A stretch of 64,000 nucleotides of DNA, from positions 248,001 to 312,000 of the forward strand of contig PAAG01000047.1 in assembly GCA_002698785.1 (NCBI GenBank). The letters are read 5' to 3'. Source of the DNA: Verrucomicrobiales bacterium. GTDB lineage: Bacteria; Verrucomicrobiota; Verrucomicrobiia; Verrucomicrobiales; DEV007. The translations under genes were made by a program, and so were the position numbers. The stretch's first letter is position 1, and every line of letters starts with the position of its first letter. The notes below the pieces were generated by a model. That model was not told where the DNA came from. It worked only from the letters and a program-made list of their open reading frames with translations, and ran no database searches. Below are positions 52,029 through 61,468 of this stretch, piece by piece.

Positions 52029-55000
52029 TCACCGCTGCGGTGGCTCGACTTCCCTGACGAGAGAACCGTTTCCTTCGCTCATTACGAGAAGACTGAGTTC
52101 TTCGACATTATCGAGCTCGTTGGTATTGAGGCTGACGTAGTCAAACTTGCCTCGAAGATCGGTGTAGCCATCCTTGAAGAACCGAACGTCGCCGCCTCTC
52201 ATCTTGGCGTAGACTTTCACGTAAGCTTTCGGAAGAGGAGCATCTTCGCCGTCTTTCCGAACTTCGATACGACCGTAGTTCTCAGAGAGCTGGACGTTGA
52301 GACTGTTTGAATACACAGCGATAGAGTCCGTGCGACCGGCTCCGACAACTTCGACAAGGACGTTCTTGCTAGCGAACTGCTCAGGCAAGGAAATGTCGAA
52401 GACGTTCCCGTCAGCAGGAAGTTCTTTTGACTCTGACAGGTTCGGCTTGATGTAGCTGAACTGACCAGAGTCGCCTGAAACGAAAGGCTTGCTGGAAAAG
52501 AGAAACTCAAGATCCATTTCGTAGTAATTCACTGTCACGTTCCCGATGTTCCGGTAGGCGAGTTTCGCTCCCTTCTCTTTTGCTGTGAGTTCGAAGAACG
52601 GATCCTTCGAAGACATCTTCTCCATCTGGCTTTCACGAGAGTCTTCGTCTGCAGGAGCCGCTTCCTGTCCCTGAATCTCCTTCACCTGCTCGGCAACCGA
52701 GACGAATTTCTCTCTCCAGCGATCCACCGGGTGATCGAGATAGTTCTGGGCGATCTGATTTGCACTTGCAGGGTCTTCGAGATACATGCTGGCGTATGCC
52801 TTGAGGTAGTCATACTGCAGACGCGTTGAGAGTCCCTCGGCTTCTACCTCTTCGAGCTTAGTAAGTGCTTCGTCGATTCTATCCTGCAGGAAGAAATACC
52901 CAGCGACAGCCAATTGGTCTTCCGCCGAGAGGTCTGGCTTGTATGTCAGGACACCAAGGAAACGATTGTATTGTCCACGGAATCGATCGTTGAGAATCTT
53001 TCTCTCTCGACCGAGTCGATGCGATCTCGCATTCACCAGCGGAGCGTATTCGAGGTGCTGATACCAATGCCGCTCGACAGGTTCGAGACTGACCAGATCA
53101 CAATCGATCCAGGCCCCTGTCTGACGCAGAAAATCTTCCCGGTGTTTGAGATACTCACGAGCAATGGAGAGGTCGTTGTGAAAAATGCCGTAGCTCCACA
53201 GAGTTGATTCGAAAGCGTGACGCTCCGAGACAAGCTTCGTCACGGATCTGAGAAAATCGACATTTTCCCGAACTCGCCATGCAATCGCGGAAAGATCGAT
53301 ACGCTGGAGATTTGCACTTGTCAGGAATTCGATCACTTCTTTCTCAGAACCGTATTGTGAGAGATATTCCCATGAGGCCTCATCGAAATTGGTCAATTCA
53401 TCGACGACCTTGAAATCTGCCGATTCTCCTGATGCGATGACCTTTTCATCGAACGCAACCTGCACCGGATACACCTGGAATGGCGAATCGCCAGATTCCT
53501 TTGGAAAGTAGAATTCAATGTCGATCTTCCTTGTCGAGAAAGATGCCAACTGAATCGGGAACGACTTGGTGTAATCACTCGCAGAAACCGGGATAGCACC
53601 CGATGGAACCTGCACCAGCAACTCGAGAGTCTGAGAAGAGGAAGTAGGATTGGTGACCACTACCTGGCTGCCGTAGACCACACCCGTGAGAAACTCGTCT
53701 GTAACGAACTTATCCACCTGTTGTCCCTGAACCATCTTGTAGCGGTCGTCGGCCCGGTAAAAATTCTGGCTCACCAGGATCGGCGTTTCTTCCTTCGAGC
53801 GAGGAGCTTCCAGAATCTCTTCGTGAAACACCACTACCGGAGAAGCTGCTGTCAGCTTCATCACATTGTCCTCCACAGTGATGTCCATCCCTTCGCCTTC
53901 GAAAGGAATGTCCAGCACGCTTAAGACAAACATTTTCTCAGCAAGGTTCCGGCATGCCTCAGGAAATTCCCTGGAGTAAAAGCCGCCTTTACCATCCCAC
54001 TCGGCGAAATCTTCCCAGAAGGCATTCACCGTAATGAGATCGGATACCTGCGCTTCGATGGGTAAGTGATAGTAATTGTTTTCCGCCCATTCTTTGGTCG
54101 ATTCCAGCTTCCGGAAGAGGGCTTGTTCTTTCGCCTTTACCCGCAATTCGGCGCTGGAGTAATCCGATGCGACGTCGCCTTCGAATCCGAACGCGGCTGC
54201 ATCAGCCTCTTCTTCCATCACCATGGGTTCGGCAGCGACTTCCATTGGGGCTGCCGCAACAGGAGCTGGCATGGGTTTATTTGCCACAGCTCCGCGAATG
54301 GCGAGATTCGAACTTCTCGATCTCATTACACCTCCTCCCGCCGAGGCTGAAGCGAAAGGATCTGCGGCCCCAGCGCTCCTATCTTCCATAATCATGTCAG
54401 CAAACCCATCCACAGCCATACCGCCATTCGGATCGGAACGTCTCCCACGAAGTGCTTTCCGGAAGATCTCAGCGCGATATTGAGGATCTACTGGAAGAAG
54501 CTCATGGAGATCGGAGACATGATTTCCTGTGCGTTCCATTTCGCCGTTTCCAATCCTCCGCGCGAGGAGGATACGCTCAACGATATTCAATCTGCCATAC
54601 TCCCAGGGCGCAAGGTATCCGTCGAGAGGGTCTTCCAGGAGGTAATGATCGATGAACGTCTTATCCTTCTTGTTCGAAAGATAGGGTTTTACGACGGCCT
54701 CAAAGAAATCGGGATCTTTCTGGGAAAGGAAGAAGCTCAACTCGTGGGAAGCATACTCGGAGTAAAGCTCACGTTTCCGGGCGTCGTCCAAGTTCGGCCA
54801 GTTGACGACGAAGCGGAATTCGTCGAAGTCGCTGTCCGGCTCGATGGCAGAAAGCACTCCATAGACAGATGATAGAGTGTCGTAGGTTTCCAGTTCTGCA
54901 GCGCGCAAATCCTGGATGGTGAGCGTCTGTTCCTCGCGGAGAAGGGTGACATTCCGTTGCTGGGTGAATGTCTTCTCAAGATCAAGCGTAGACTTAAGCC

Positions 55001-58000
55001 TCAGATCGCGAAACTTTGTTCCTCCATCGGCCTCCGCCAGCGCCAACTGACGATAGGATGTCTCGGTTGTGTTCACGGCAAGAACATGAACCTGCTGCCT
55101 GTCTCCGAGATCAGCGCGGTTAATAACAATTTCACCGTCTTCGTTCGGTTCAATGTTAGAAATCACAACGGATGGTGAAGCAAGGAAGTTAAAACTCGGA
55201 TCGAAAGAACTCGGCTGCGCCGGAGCCATGGGAGCGCGCCCTTTTGCACCAGGTGCGGAGCTTCGCTTGGGTTCCCTCATGTCCCTTTTCCTGTCGTAGG
55301 CTTCCCCAGCAGCAGCATCGTCCGTGCTTGTCTCTGTCTTATTCAGTGCCCACGGGTTCAAAATCAAACCTGGACGCGTAAGCATGTTGCCCGGAAATTT
55401 CTTCTCCGCCCGTCGCTCAAGAATGTAGCGATACTCTTCACCGATGTCCCGGCCTGATACATACAGCGACTCGTTCGATCCTCGATCGATCTCAATCAAC
55501 CCTGGCAGGTATGGTAGATCAAAGTTTTCGTATGGGTCGAACGGTGGGACAAATCGCGTCGCCACGACGTGAACCCGGGTACTGTCATCTACGTTCGCCA
55601 GTTTGATTGTCACCGCATCCCCTTTTTCATCAAGAGACGCGATACGCATCGGACGGGGACCTCTCACCTGAAGGTGGCGACTTTCCGATACCACATAGCC
55701 CATCTGAAACTGATCCGAATCTGTTACTCGAATTTCGATCCTCTCCCCGTTGCTTCGTTTCAACGCCACGTAGTTGCCCGGCTCCATGTTCTCGATTCGA
55801 ATCGCTCCATCGACACGCTTCGCCTTCTCAAAAACATCCCTGACAGGAATATCATTTTTCTCTTCAAGAAGAGCAAATTCGCTGCGGCTCAGCGGACCAT
55901 CTGAGCTCTCATCAGGAATCTCGATCGCCTGTCCCGTGGTTGTGTGAAAAAATTCCGGTGTCGAATACTGAGCCCCTGCCAGGTCCCACGAACGGAATGC
56001 ACCACCTCGCATGGAGCAGGCAATCGTCTGGATTCCATCTAACTCTCCCAAATTGATGCGACCATCGGCACCTGACTTGAGGCTGAAATTGAGTGCTCTT
56101 GCGAAATCCTTATGCGTCACTGTAAGGGAGACCGCGCGATCAGGAAGTGGCTCTCCACTTTTGCCAAGTGCCTCAAGAACATACTCACTACCAAAGCGAC
56201 TCAGATACAAATCGCTCACCTGCTGTTCCATGTCCTGACCGTTAACGGAAAACGAACGTGCCAGCACACAACTGGCGGCGTCTTCTCCAGGCTTGCTGAT
56301 GTATGGGACTTTCCCGCTCAACTCGACTCGAACGAATGCTAGTCGAGATGGGACTCGAAACTGGTAGATCGATTCGCGATCATCAAACAATTCAAAATTC
56401 TCCACTTGGGTCGTCGACTCTACACCGTCCAGATCCGTGGTAATGATGCTCAGGGTTGAATCTTCGAGCAGTGACATTTCAACGGGAACACCGTTCGTGG
56501 TCAGCGAAGGCCGAATCGCAATCGGCGCTTCTGCCCCAGGCAGGAGCGACTCTTGATCAAGGAGAACACCGCCATTCAGGCTATACTGCTCTACCGGGAG
56601 CGAGATGGTAGCAATGTTTGCCACCGCACCGTCGTAGAGCACTGTTCTCGCAGAGCCTTTCTCAGAAAATGGCAGGAGGATCAGCCCGTTCTCATCTGCC
56701 TCATATTTTTTGCCTCCGAACCAGATTTCCGGCTTCTCCACGGGAGCATTCGTTTCATCCAGAACCCTGACAAGCTCACCGCCTGCCGATGGTTGGGACA
56801 AATACTGTAGTTTCCCTTTCCGGATGAGTGCACGGGAACTGATACCATTTCCGATAAATTCCACGACCCAGACCCCTCGCTTACCCTGTATGGAATCAAA
56901 TTGGAATGTCTCCACTCGCTGACGAATGGGAGGATCCCCGTAGCGATAGGATTTCTCCTCATTCGCGACCAGGCCATCAAGGTTCAGGTCGGTGTTGATC
57001 TCGCGCTTCTGATCGAGGAGATAATTCAGTGAATTGATCTCGTAGACCTTCACGATCAATTCGCCGACGTTCTTCAAACGCACCGTGATATTGACGTCGT
57101 CTTCTGCTGCGAAAACCTCACGATTGGCAGGTGAGAAAGAGATTTCAACCCGGTCTTTTAAGGACTGGACCTGCGAAGGAGTAAGCATCGAAAACCACTT
57201 CTCGGCATTGTCGTCACCAGTAAGCAGTTTTGCTTCCGCAAGGAGGCGGTTCAGGAAATCGTCGCGGACAAAGGCAGAAAACCGATTGATACTGCCGTCT
57301 TCAAGAAGGAAGTGGCTGAGAAAATCCCTGACAAGCTCCTCATCATTGCGGACTGGAGGGATTCCGGTGGAACCCGAGAAATCTGCGTTCAAGTCTGCAA
57401 AGAAACTACGAGCCGAGGGAGCCTGAATCAATTTGGGTTCGATGTAAGAAACTGACTTGGGGAGCTTCAGATACTCCAAAAACGTCTCCCTCGGGTATTC
57501 ACCATTTTTCCAAGCGAGCTCGAGCTTTTGGTACAAAACAGATGCCTTCAGTGAATTGAAGGCGGGTGGCAGCGTCTCTGCGTAGGCCCAGAGACGGTCA
57601 TAATATGCCTTTCTCTCCTCCGGCTCCAGATCCAGAGAAATGTCTTCGTTGGGACGTAGGCGGATCAACTTAGCCTCGACAAAATTCGGATTGCTTTGCA
57701 ACTCGGTTCGAATTCCGACCAGCTCGTCCAATTGTTCAAGCGTGAGGCGCCGATGGATGTCATATTCGCCGAACCCCTTGCTCGTCCGCTCACGAAGGTC
57801 TGCCGCTATCAACCCGACAAGCCGCTCGTAATCCGGATAATTCAGCCGTCTCAGCAGTTCTTTGCGCTGGACGGGATTGAGGTTCACTTCGTCACGTAGA
57901 ATGCGATCCAGCCCCGTATTGGTTACATTTGCAAGGGAGTTGGCGTTGACCGATTGCCTGAAAAAGGACTGCCACGAGATCTGAGCCGGATCGAGATTTG

Positions 58001-58418
58001 TTGGAAAGTCCGGTTTGGCGTCGAGTTTCTGCTGCTGGTGGTTGAAGAGCAGGCCCAATTCCTTCCTCAGATATTCGAGAGACTCCTTCGGGTTCGTCGA
58101 GTATTCAAGAAGAGCTTGTCGGTGTTCGATCTCTTTGACTCGAGTCGTTCTTCCGTGCTGCTTGATCCACGGCTCCAAGAGGCCGGCTACGTCTCCCAAG
58201 CGCCCCTCCTGCTGGGCCAACAGGGCTGAATAGTAGTAGAACTCCTCCGTGCCCGGCACCAATTGCTCGATCGCTTTCGAGCGGTCCTCCGCGAGGGCAA
58301 ATGTTTCAGCAAATCCAATTTCTTCAGGGGCAGCGGAGAGGGTTTCAAAGAGAGTCATAGACAGAAGGTTGATAAGAACGAATCCAAATGACAGAGCGCG
58401 GGCGGGGTGGGACTTCAT
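52029..58418 (-). CDS. Giant secreted protein, remotely alpha-2-macroglobulin-like
   Basis: A 2,129-residue protein with a signal peptide (about 1-29). The N-terminal 420 residues are helical. The middle and end are mostly beta, with repeated extended domains (EISFSPANREVFAAEDDVNI, VRLKNVGELIVKVYEIN). Two low-complexity Pro/Ala/Met linkers occur near 1055-1080 and 1340-1400. The layout recalls alpha-2-macroglobulins, but no CxEQ thioester was seen. It could be a large surface or periplasmic scaffold. No family is claimed. It stands alone, converging on the sulfatase gene. Confidence 0.75.
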   Translation of the reverse strand: MKSHPARALSFGFVLINLLSMTLFETLSAAPEEIGFAETFALAEDRSKAIEQLVPGTEEFYYYSALLAQQEGRLGDVAGLLEPWIKQHGRTTRVKEIEHRQALLEYSTNPKESLEYLRKELGLLFNHQQQKLDAKPDFPTNLDPAQISWQSFFRQSVNANSLANVTNTGLDRILRDEVNLNPVQRKELLRRLNYPDYERLVGLIAADLRERTSKGFGEYDIHRRLTLEQLDELVGIRTELQSNPNFVEAKLIRLRPNEDISLDLEPEERKAYYDRLWAYAETLPPAFNSLKASVLYQKLELAWKNGEYPRETFLEYLKLPKSVSYIEPKLIQAPSARSFFADLNADFSGSTGIPPVRNDEELVRDFLSHFLLEDGSINRFSAFVRDDFLNRLLAEAKLLTGDDNAEKWFSMLTPSQVQSLKDRVEISFSPANREVFAAEDDVNITVRLKNVGELIVKVYEINSLNYLLDQKREINTDLNLDGLVANEEKSYRYGDPPIRQRVETFQFDSIQGKRGVWVVEFIGNGISSRALIRKGKLQYLSQPSAGGELVRVLDETNAPVEKPEIWFGGKKYEADENGLILLPFSEKGSARTVLYDGAVANIATISLPVEQYSLNGGVLLDQESLLPGAEAPIAIRPSLTTNGVPVEMSLLEDSTLSIITTDLDGVESTTQVENFELFDDRESIYQFRVPSRLAFVRVELSGKVPYISKPGEDAASCVLARSFSVNGQDMEQQVSDLYLSRFGSEYVLEALGKSGEPLPDRAVSLTVTHKDFARALNFSLKSGADGRINLGELDGIQTIACSMRGGAFRSWDLAGAQYSTPEFFHTTTGQAIEIPDESSDGPLSRSEFALLEEKNDIPVRDVFEKAKRVDGAIRIENMEPGNYVALKRSNGERIEIRVTDSDQFQMGYVVSESRHLQVRGPRPMRIASLDEKGDAVTIKLANVDDSTRVHVVATRFVPPFDPYENFDLPYLPGLIEIDRGSNESLYVSGRDIGEEYRYILERRAEKKFPGNMLTRPGLILNPWALNKTETSTDDAAAGEAYDRKRDMREPKRSSAPGAKGRAPMAPAQPSSFDPSFNFLASPSVVISNIEPNEDGEIVINRADLGDRQQVHVLAVNTTETSYRQLALAEADGGTKFRDLRLKSTLDLEKTFTQQRNVTLLREEQTLTIQDLRAAELETYDTLSSVYGVLSAIEPDSDFDEFRFVVNWPNLDDARKRELYSEYASHELSFFLSQKDPDFFEAVVKPYLSNKKDKTFIDHYLLEDPLDGYLAPWEYGRLNIVERILLARRIGNGEMERTGNHVSDLHELLPVDPQYRAEIFRKALRGRRSDPNGGMAVDGFADMIMEDRSAGAADPFASASAGGGVMRSRSSNLAIRGAVANKPMPAPVAAAPMEVAAEPMVMEEEADAAAFGFEGDVASDYSSAELRVKAKEQALFRKLESTKEWAENNYYHLPIEAQVSDLITVNAFWEDFAEWDGKGGFYSREFPEACRNLAEKMFVLSVLDIPFEGEGMDITVEDNVMKLTAASPVVVFHEEILEAPRSKEETPILVSQNFYRADDRYKMVQGQQVDKFVTDEFLTGVVYGSQVVVTNPTSSSQTLELLVQVPSGAIPVSASDYTKSFPIQLASFSTRKIDIEFYFPKESGDSPFQVYPVQVAFDEKVIASGESADFKVVDELTNFDEASWEYLSQYGSEKEVIEFLTSANLQRIDLSAIAWRVRENVDFLRSVTKLVSERHAFESTLWSYGIFHNDLSIAREYLKHREDFLRQTGAWIDCDLVSLEPVERHWYQHLEYAPLVNARSHRLGRERKILNDRFRGQYNRFLGVLTYKPDLSAEDQLAVAGYFFLQDRIDEALTKLEEVEAEGLSTRLQYDYLKAYASMYLEDPASANQIAQNYLDHPVDRWREKFVSVAEQVKEIQGQEAAPADEDSRESQMEKMSSKDPFFELTAKEKGAKLAYRNIGNVTVNYYEMDLEFLFSSKPFVSGDSGQFSYIKPNLSESKELPADGNVFDISLPEQFASKNVLVEVVGAGRTDSIAVYSNSLNVQLSENYGRIEVRKDGEDAPLPKAYVKVYAKMRGGDVRFFKDGYTDLRGKFDYVSLNTNELDNVEELSLLVMSEGNGSLVREVEPPQR

Positions 58419-58531
58419 AAATGAGACTTAGGGTTCTTTTCCCTTTATAACGAAAAGACTGACGAATGCATATGCTCGAAGTTGTAAAGAAATTGCAAGG
58501 AATCTGGGAATTTCGGGCTCATACACAAAAA

Positions 58532-58555
58532 AAGCGACCCGGTGAGGGGTCGCTT
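58532..58555 (-). terminator. Intrinsic terminator for the 58588 gene
   Basis: AAGCGACCC (58532-58540) and GGGTCGCTT (58547-58555) form a strong stem with a 6-nt loop. Reading the minus strand, seven T residues follow directly. It lies 32 bp after the stop of the DUF1549/DUF1553 gene. Confidence 0.9.
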
Positions 58556-58587
58556 CCTTAGAAAAAAGTTAGAATTAACCGACGAAA

Positions 58588-61410
58588 TCAGTGATTGAAC
58601 ATGAACTCCTTCGAGTTCAACACGGCCCAGAAAACGTCGTTCAGCACCATCTCCTGCTGCTTTTTGTCGTCTCCGACCGCCTTATACTGCCCCATCAGCT
58701 GTTTCTTCTCCTCTGCGGTAGGCTTGCGAGTGAAACAGCGGATATAGATTTCGTCGATAATCTCCTCCGCGGTCTTCTTCTCGGCTATGAGTTCTTTCAC
58801 CAAGCCGCCTGACTCAATTTTCTGAGTCACGGTTGGACCGTTCATCAAGTGGAGGGCCTGTGAAAGACTGGGGTCCATCTTGACCTCACAAGAGCAGACA
58901 GTCTCGCGAGTAGCACGACCGAAGGTGGTCAGGAAGTAATCGGTGGTTCCACCATCGGCAATCTGAACGGCGCGGGCTCCAAGCGGGAGACCTTTGAACT
59001 TATTCTTCGTGTCAGTGACCTGAGTGATCGTGTCGAGCATCACTTCCGCACGCTGACGACGAACGCGAGCTTTCGCGAAATTGTTCAGATCATCTTTGTT
59101 CGAGGGATTAGCCTTCGTCGTCCGCTGGTAAGTAGCGGAGTTACAGATGTCTGCGACCAGCTTCCGGAAATCATAATTGTATTCCCCCTGGAACTTGTCA
59201 GCGAGAGCCGTAAGCAATTCCGGGTTCGAAGCAGGGTTACTCACGCGAACGTCATCAACCGGGTCGATGATGCCCACTCCGAAGAAGTGTGACCAAACAA
59301 TGTTCACGATGTTGCGCGCAAAGTATGGATTCTCAGGCGAAGCAAGCCAATTGGCCAACACCTCGCGGCGGTCCTTCCCTTTCACATCGGGAACTTCCCC
59401 ACCGAGGAATTTCGGCTCCATGGTGCGTCCACCAACAATGTGTTTCACCTCGCCACTGCCACGGTTGTAAACGATCTGCTCCCGCTGGTCGACGCCCTGC
59501 TTTCGCCCAATCTGGGAGAAGAAGGCAGCCCAACTGTAATAGTCGTCCATCGTCCACCGATCGAATGGGTGGTTGTGACACTGAGCGCACTGGAGGCGCA
59601 TCCCCATGAAGACTTGAGCTACGTTCTCCGCGAGTTTCAGGTTATCTCGCTCCACCTGGTAGAAGTTAGTCGCGGGGTTGGCGAATGTTCCCCCTTCGGA
59701 AGCAACCAACTCGATCACGATTTCATTCAACGGAACGTTCGCCGCAATGCGATCACGCAACCAACCATTGTAGAGGAGCGCAGATTTGTATGAGATACCC
59801 AGGTTGATGTTGTTGTTGGATCGAATCTGAAGCAGCTCAGACCACTTCATCACCCACATTTCGGTGAATTCCTTCCGCTGAAGGAGTTGATCCACAACCT
59901 TGTTCCTCTTATCGGGACTCTTATCTGCAAGGAAAGTATTGTATTCCTCAACTGTTGGCAACTGGCCCACGACGTCGAGATAGACCCGGCGGAGAAACTC
60001 TTCGTCGGAACAGTCACCAGAAGGAATAACACGCAGTTTGTGAAGCTTATCATGCACGAGGCCGTCGATGTAGTTGTTCTCTGTCATCTCCGGACGGGTG
60101 TACTCCAGCCCCTCAGGAATCACGATCGTCTGAATCCCCTCGGTGTGGGTTTCATAACGGGCCATAATGAAGGCCTCTCCGCGCTTTCCTGCCGTCACTA
60201 CCCCAGAAGGATCGATGCTAGCAGTGGGCTCGTTGTTTGTAGAGAAAACGGCGAGATGAGTTACGTCGCGGTCATGACCGTCTGAATATTTTGCTCGCAC
60301 TGTCAGTTGCTGCTTGGCACCCGCACCTTCCAAAACCAACTTTGGCGGGTAAAGGTAAAGCTCGGTCACCTTGGCGACGGTTTTTGAGTCGTCGTTCTTC
60401 GCACCATCCTTGATCCACTCCACCATTGCGTTGTAGCTGGAATCACCTTTTTCAAAAAGCTTACCTCCGGTGTGTGGCACAGCCTCAATCGATTTTTCGA
60501 CAAGGAGAGACTCTTCAGGAATCGCAAGGTTGATACGATAGCCAGCCATCTCACGAGTCAGTCGGAAATGGTCTCCATCGGGATCGTAACCGAAGAGAGA
60601 AAGCATGAATCCGTCCTGACCACGGGCAGATCCGTGACAGGCACCTGTGTTACAGCCCTCTCTCATGAACACAGGCATCACATCGAGATGAAAGCTGATC
60701 GGACGATCTTTCGCAGCGTCCGTTACCGTGACTGGTACCTTCACGGACTTATCAGCAACTTTCACGGTAAGGTCAGTTTTGCCGTCCTTTGCTCCCTTGA
60801 AGTTGCTGCGAGATTTCAGATCGATTAGAGATGGGTCGCCAAAATTGAAAGATGCGTTCGCCGTAACATCCAGAGTGGTGTCGTCGTCATAGGTCGCCAT
60901 CACGACCACAGACTGATTGTCACGCTTGGTCTCCAGATTGATGTCGCCAGGGTAAACGTCGATTTTTACGAGTTCTTTCCCATTGTCCTTGAGAGGCTCA
61001 GCACCTTTGAAATCCTCTTCTTTCTTGGCTACCAGAAGCAGATCCTCTGGCCATTCTGCACCTTCGGAAATCCACTGCCGGAGTTTCGCGACTTCGTGGT
61101 CGTAGAGAACACGCCCCTTCGGAGGCATGACGTCAGTGTCGTCTTCAGGGAGAGTGACCAACTCCATCATGAAAGAGTCGTCAGGATTCCCTTTCGTAAG
61201 GGCCTGACCACCATCCCCGCCTTTAAAGAACTCAGCTGCTGTATCGAAACGTAATCCGCCCTTTGCCTCGTTGGCGTCGTGACAGCTTACGCAGTTGAAT
61301 TCAAGAATTGGCTGAATGTCCTTCGCGAAATCGATCTTCGCGTCTTCAGCGGTCAGCAAACCGCCGATCGTAAGGACGCCGACACTGATTGCCTGGATGA
61401 TTTTTTTCAT
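58588..61410 (-). CDS. Cytochrome-type DUF1549/DUF1553 protein
   Basis: A 940-residue secreted protein. A signal peptide (1-21) precedes a planctomycete-type cytochrome domain with C40-V-S-C43-H44. A Big-like beta domain and a CNTGACHG motif follow (second Cys/His site), then DUF1549 (about 450-650, with QCAQCHNHPFDRW as a third CxxCH) and DUF1553 (about 680-910). These proteins are abundant in Planctomycetes and Verrucomicrobia and are thought to act in carbohydrate oxidation or electron transfer. It lies 58 bp after the PPC-domain gene on the same strand and is closed by a terminator. Confidence 0.92.
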   Translation of the reverse strand: MKKIIQAISVGVLTIGGLLTAEDAKIDFAKDIQPILEFNCVSCHDANEAKGGLRFDTAAEFFKGGDGGQALTKGNPDDSFMMELVTLPEDDTDVMPPKGRVLYDHEVAKLRQWISEGAEWPEDLLLVAKKEEDFKGAEPLKDNGKELVKIDVYPGDINLETKRDNQSVVVMATYDDDTTLDVTANASFNFGDPSLIDLKSRSNFKGAKDGKTDLTVKVADKSVKVPVTVTDAAKDRPISFHLDVMPVFMREGCNTGACHGSARGQDGFMLSLFGYDPDGDHFRLTREMAGYRINLAIPEESLLVEKSIEAVPHTGGKLFEKGDSSYNAMVEWIKDGAKNDDSKTVAKVTELYLYPPKLVLEGAGAKQQLTVRAKYSDGHDRDVTHLAVFSTNNEPTASIDPSGVVTAGKRGEAFIMARYETHTEGIQTIVIPEGLEYTRPEMTENNYIDGLVHDKLHKLRVIPSGDCSDEEFLRRVYLDVVGQLPTVEEYNTFLADKSPDKRNKVVDQLLQRKEFTEMWVMKWSELLQIRSNNNINLGISYKSALLYNGWLRDRIAANVPLNEIVIELVASEGGTFANPATNFYQVERDNLKLAENVAQVFMGMRLQCAQCHNHPFDRWTMDDYYSWAAFFSQIGRKQGVDQREQIVYNRGSGEVKHIVGGRTMEPKFLGGEVPDVKGKDRREVLANWLASPENPYFARNIVNIVWSHFFGVGIIDPVDDVRVSNPASNPELLTALADKFQGEYNYDFRKLVADICNSATYQRTTKANPSNKDDLNNFAKARVRRQRAEVMLDTITQVTDTKNKFKGLPLGARAVQIADGGTTDYFLTTFGRATRETVCSCEVKMDPSLSQALHLMNGPTVTQKIESGGLVKELIAEKKTAEEIIDEIYIRCFTRKPTAEEKKQLMGQYKAVGDDKKQQEMVLNDVFWAVLNSKEFMFNH

Positions 61411-61468
61411 GTGCTTGGGAGTGGTTTGAGAGGTGCCGCCGAATCACTCGACCGGCGACATCAGTCTA

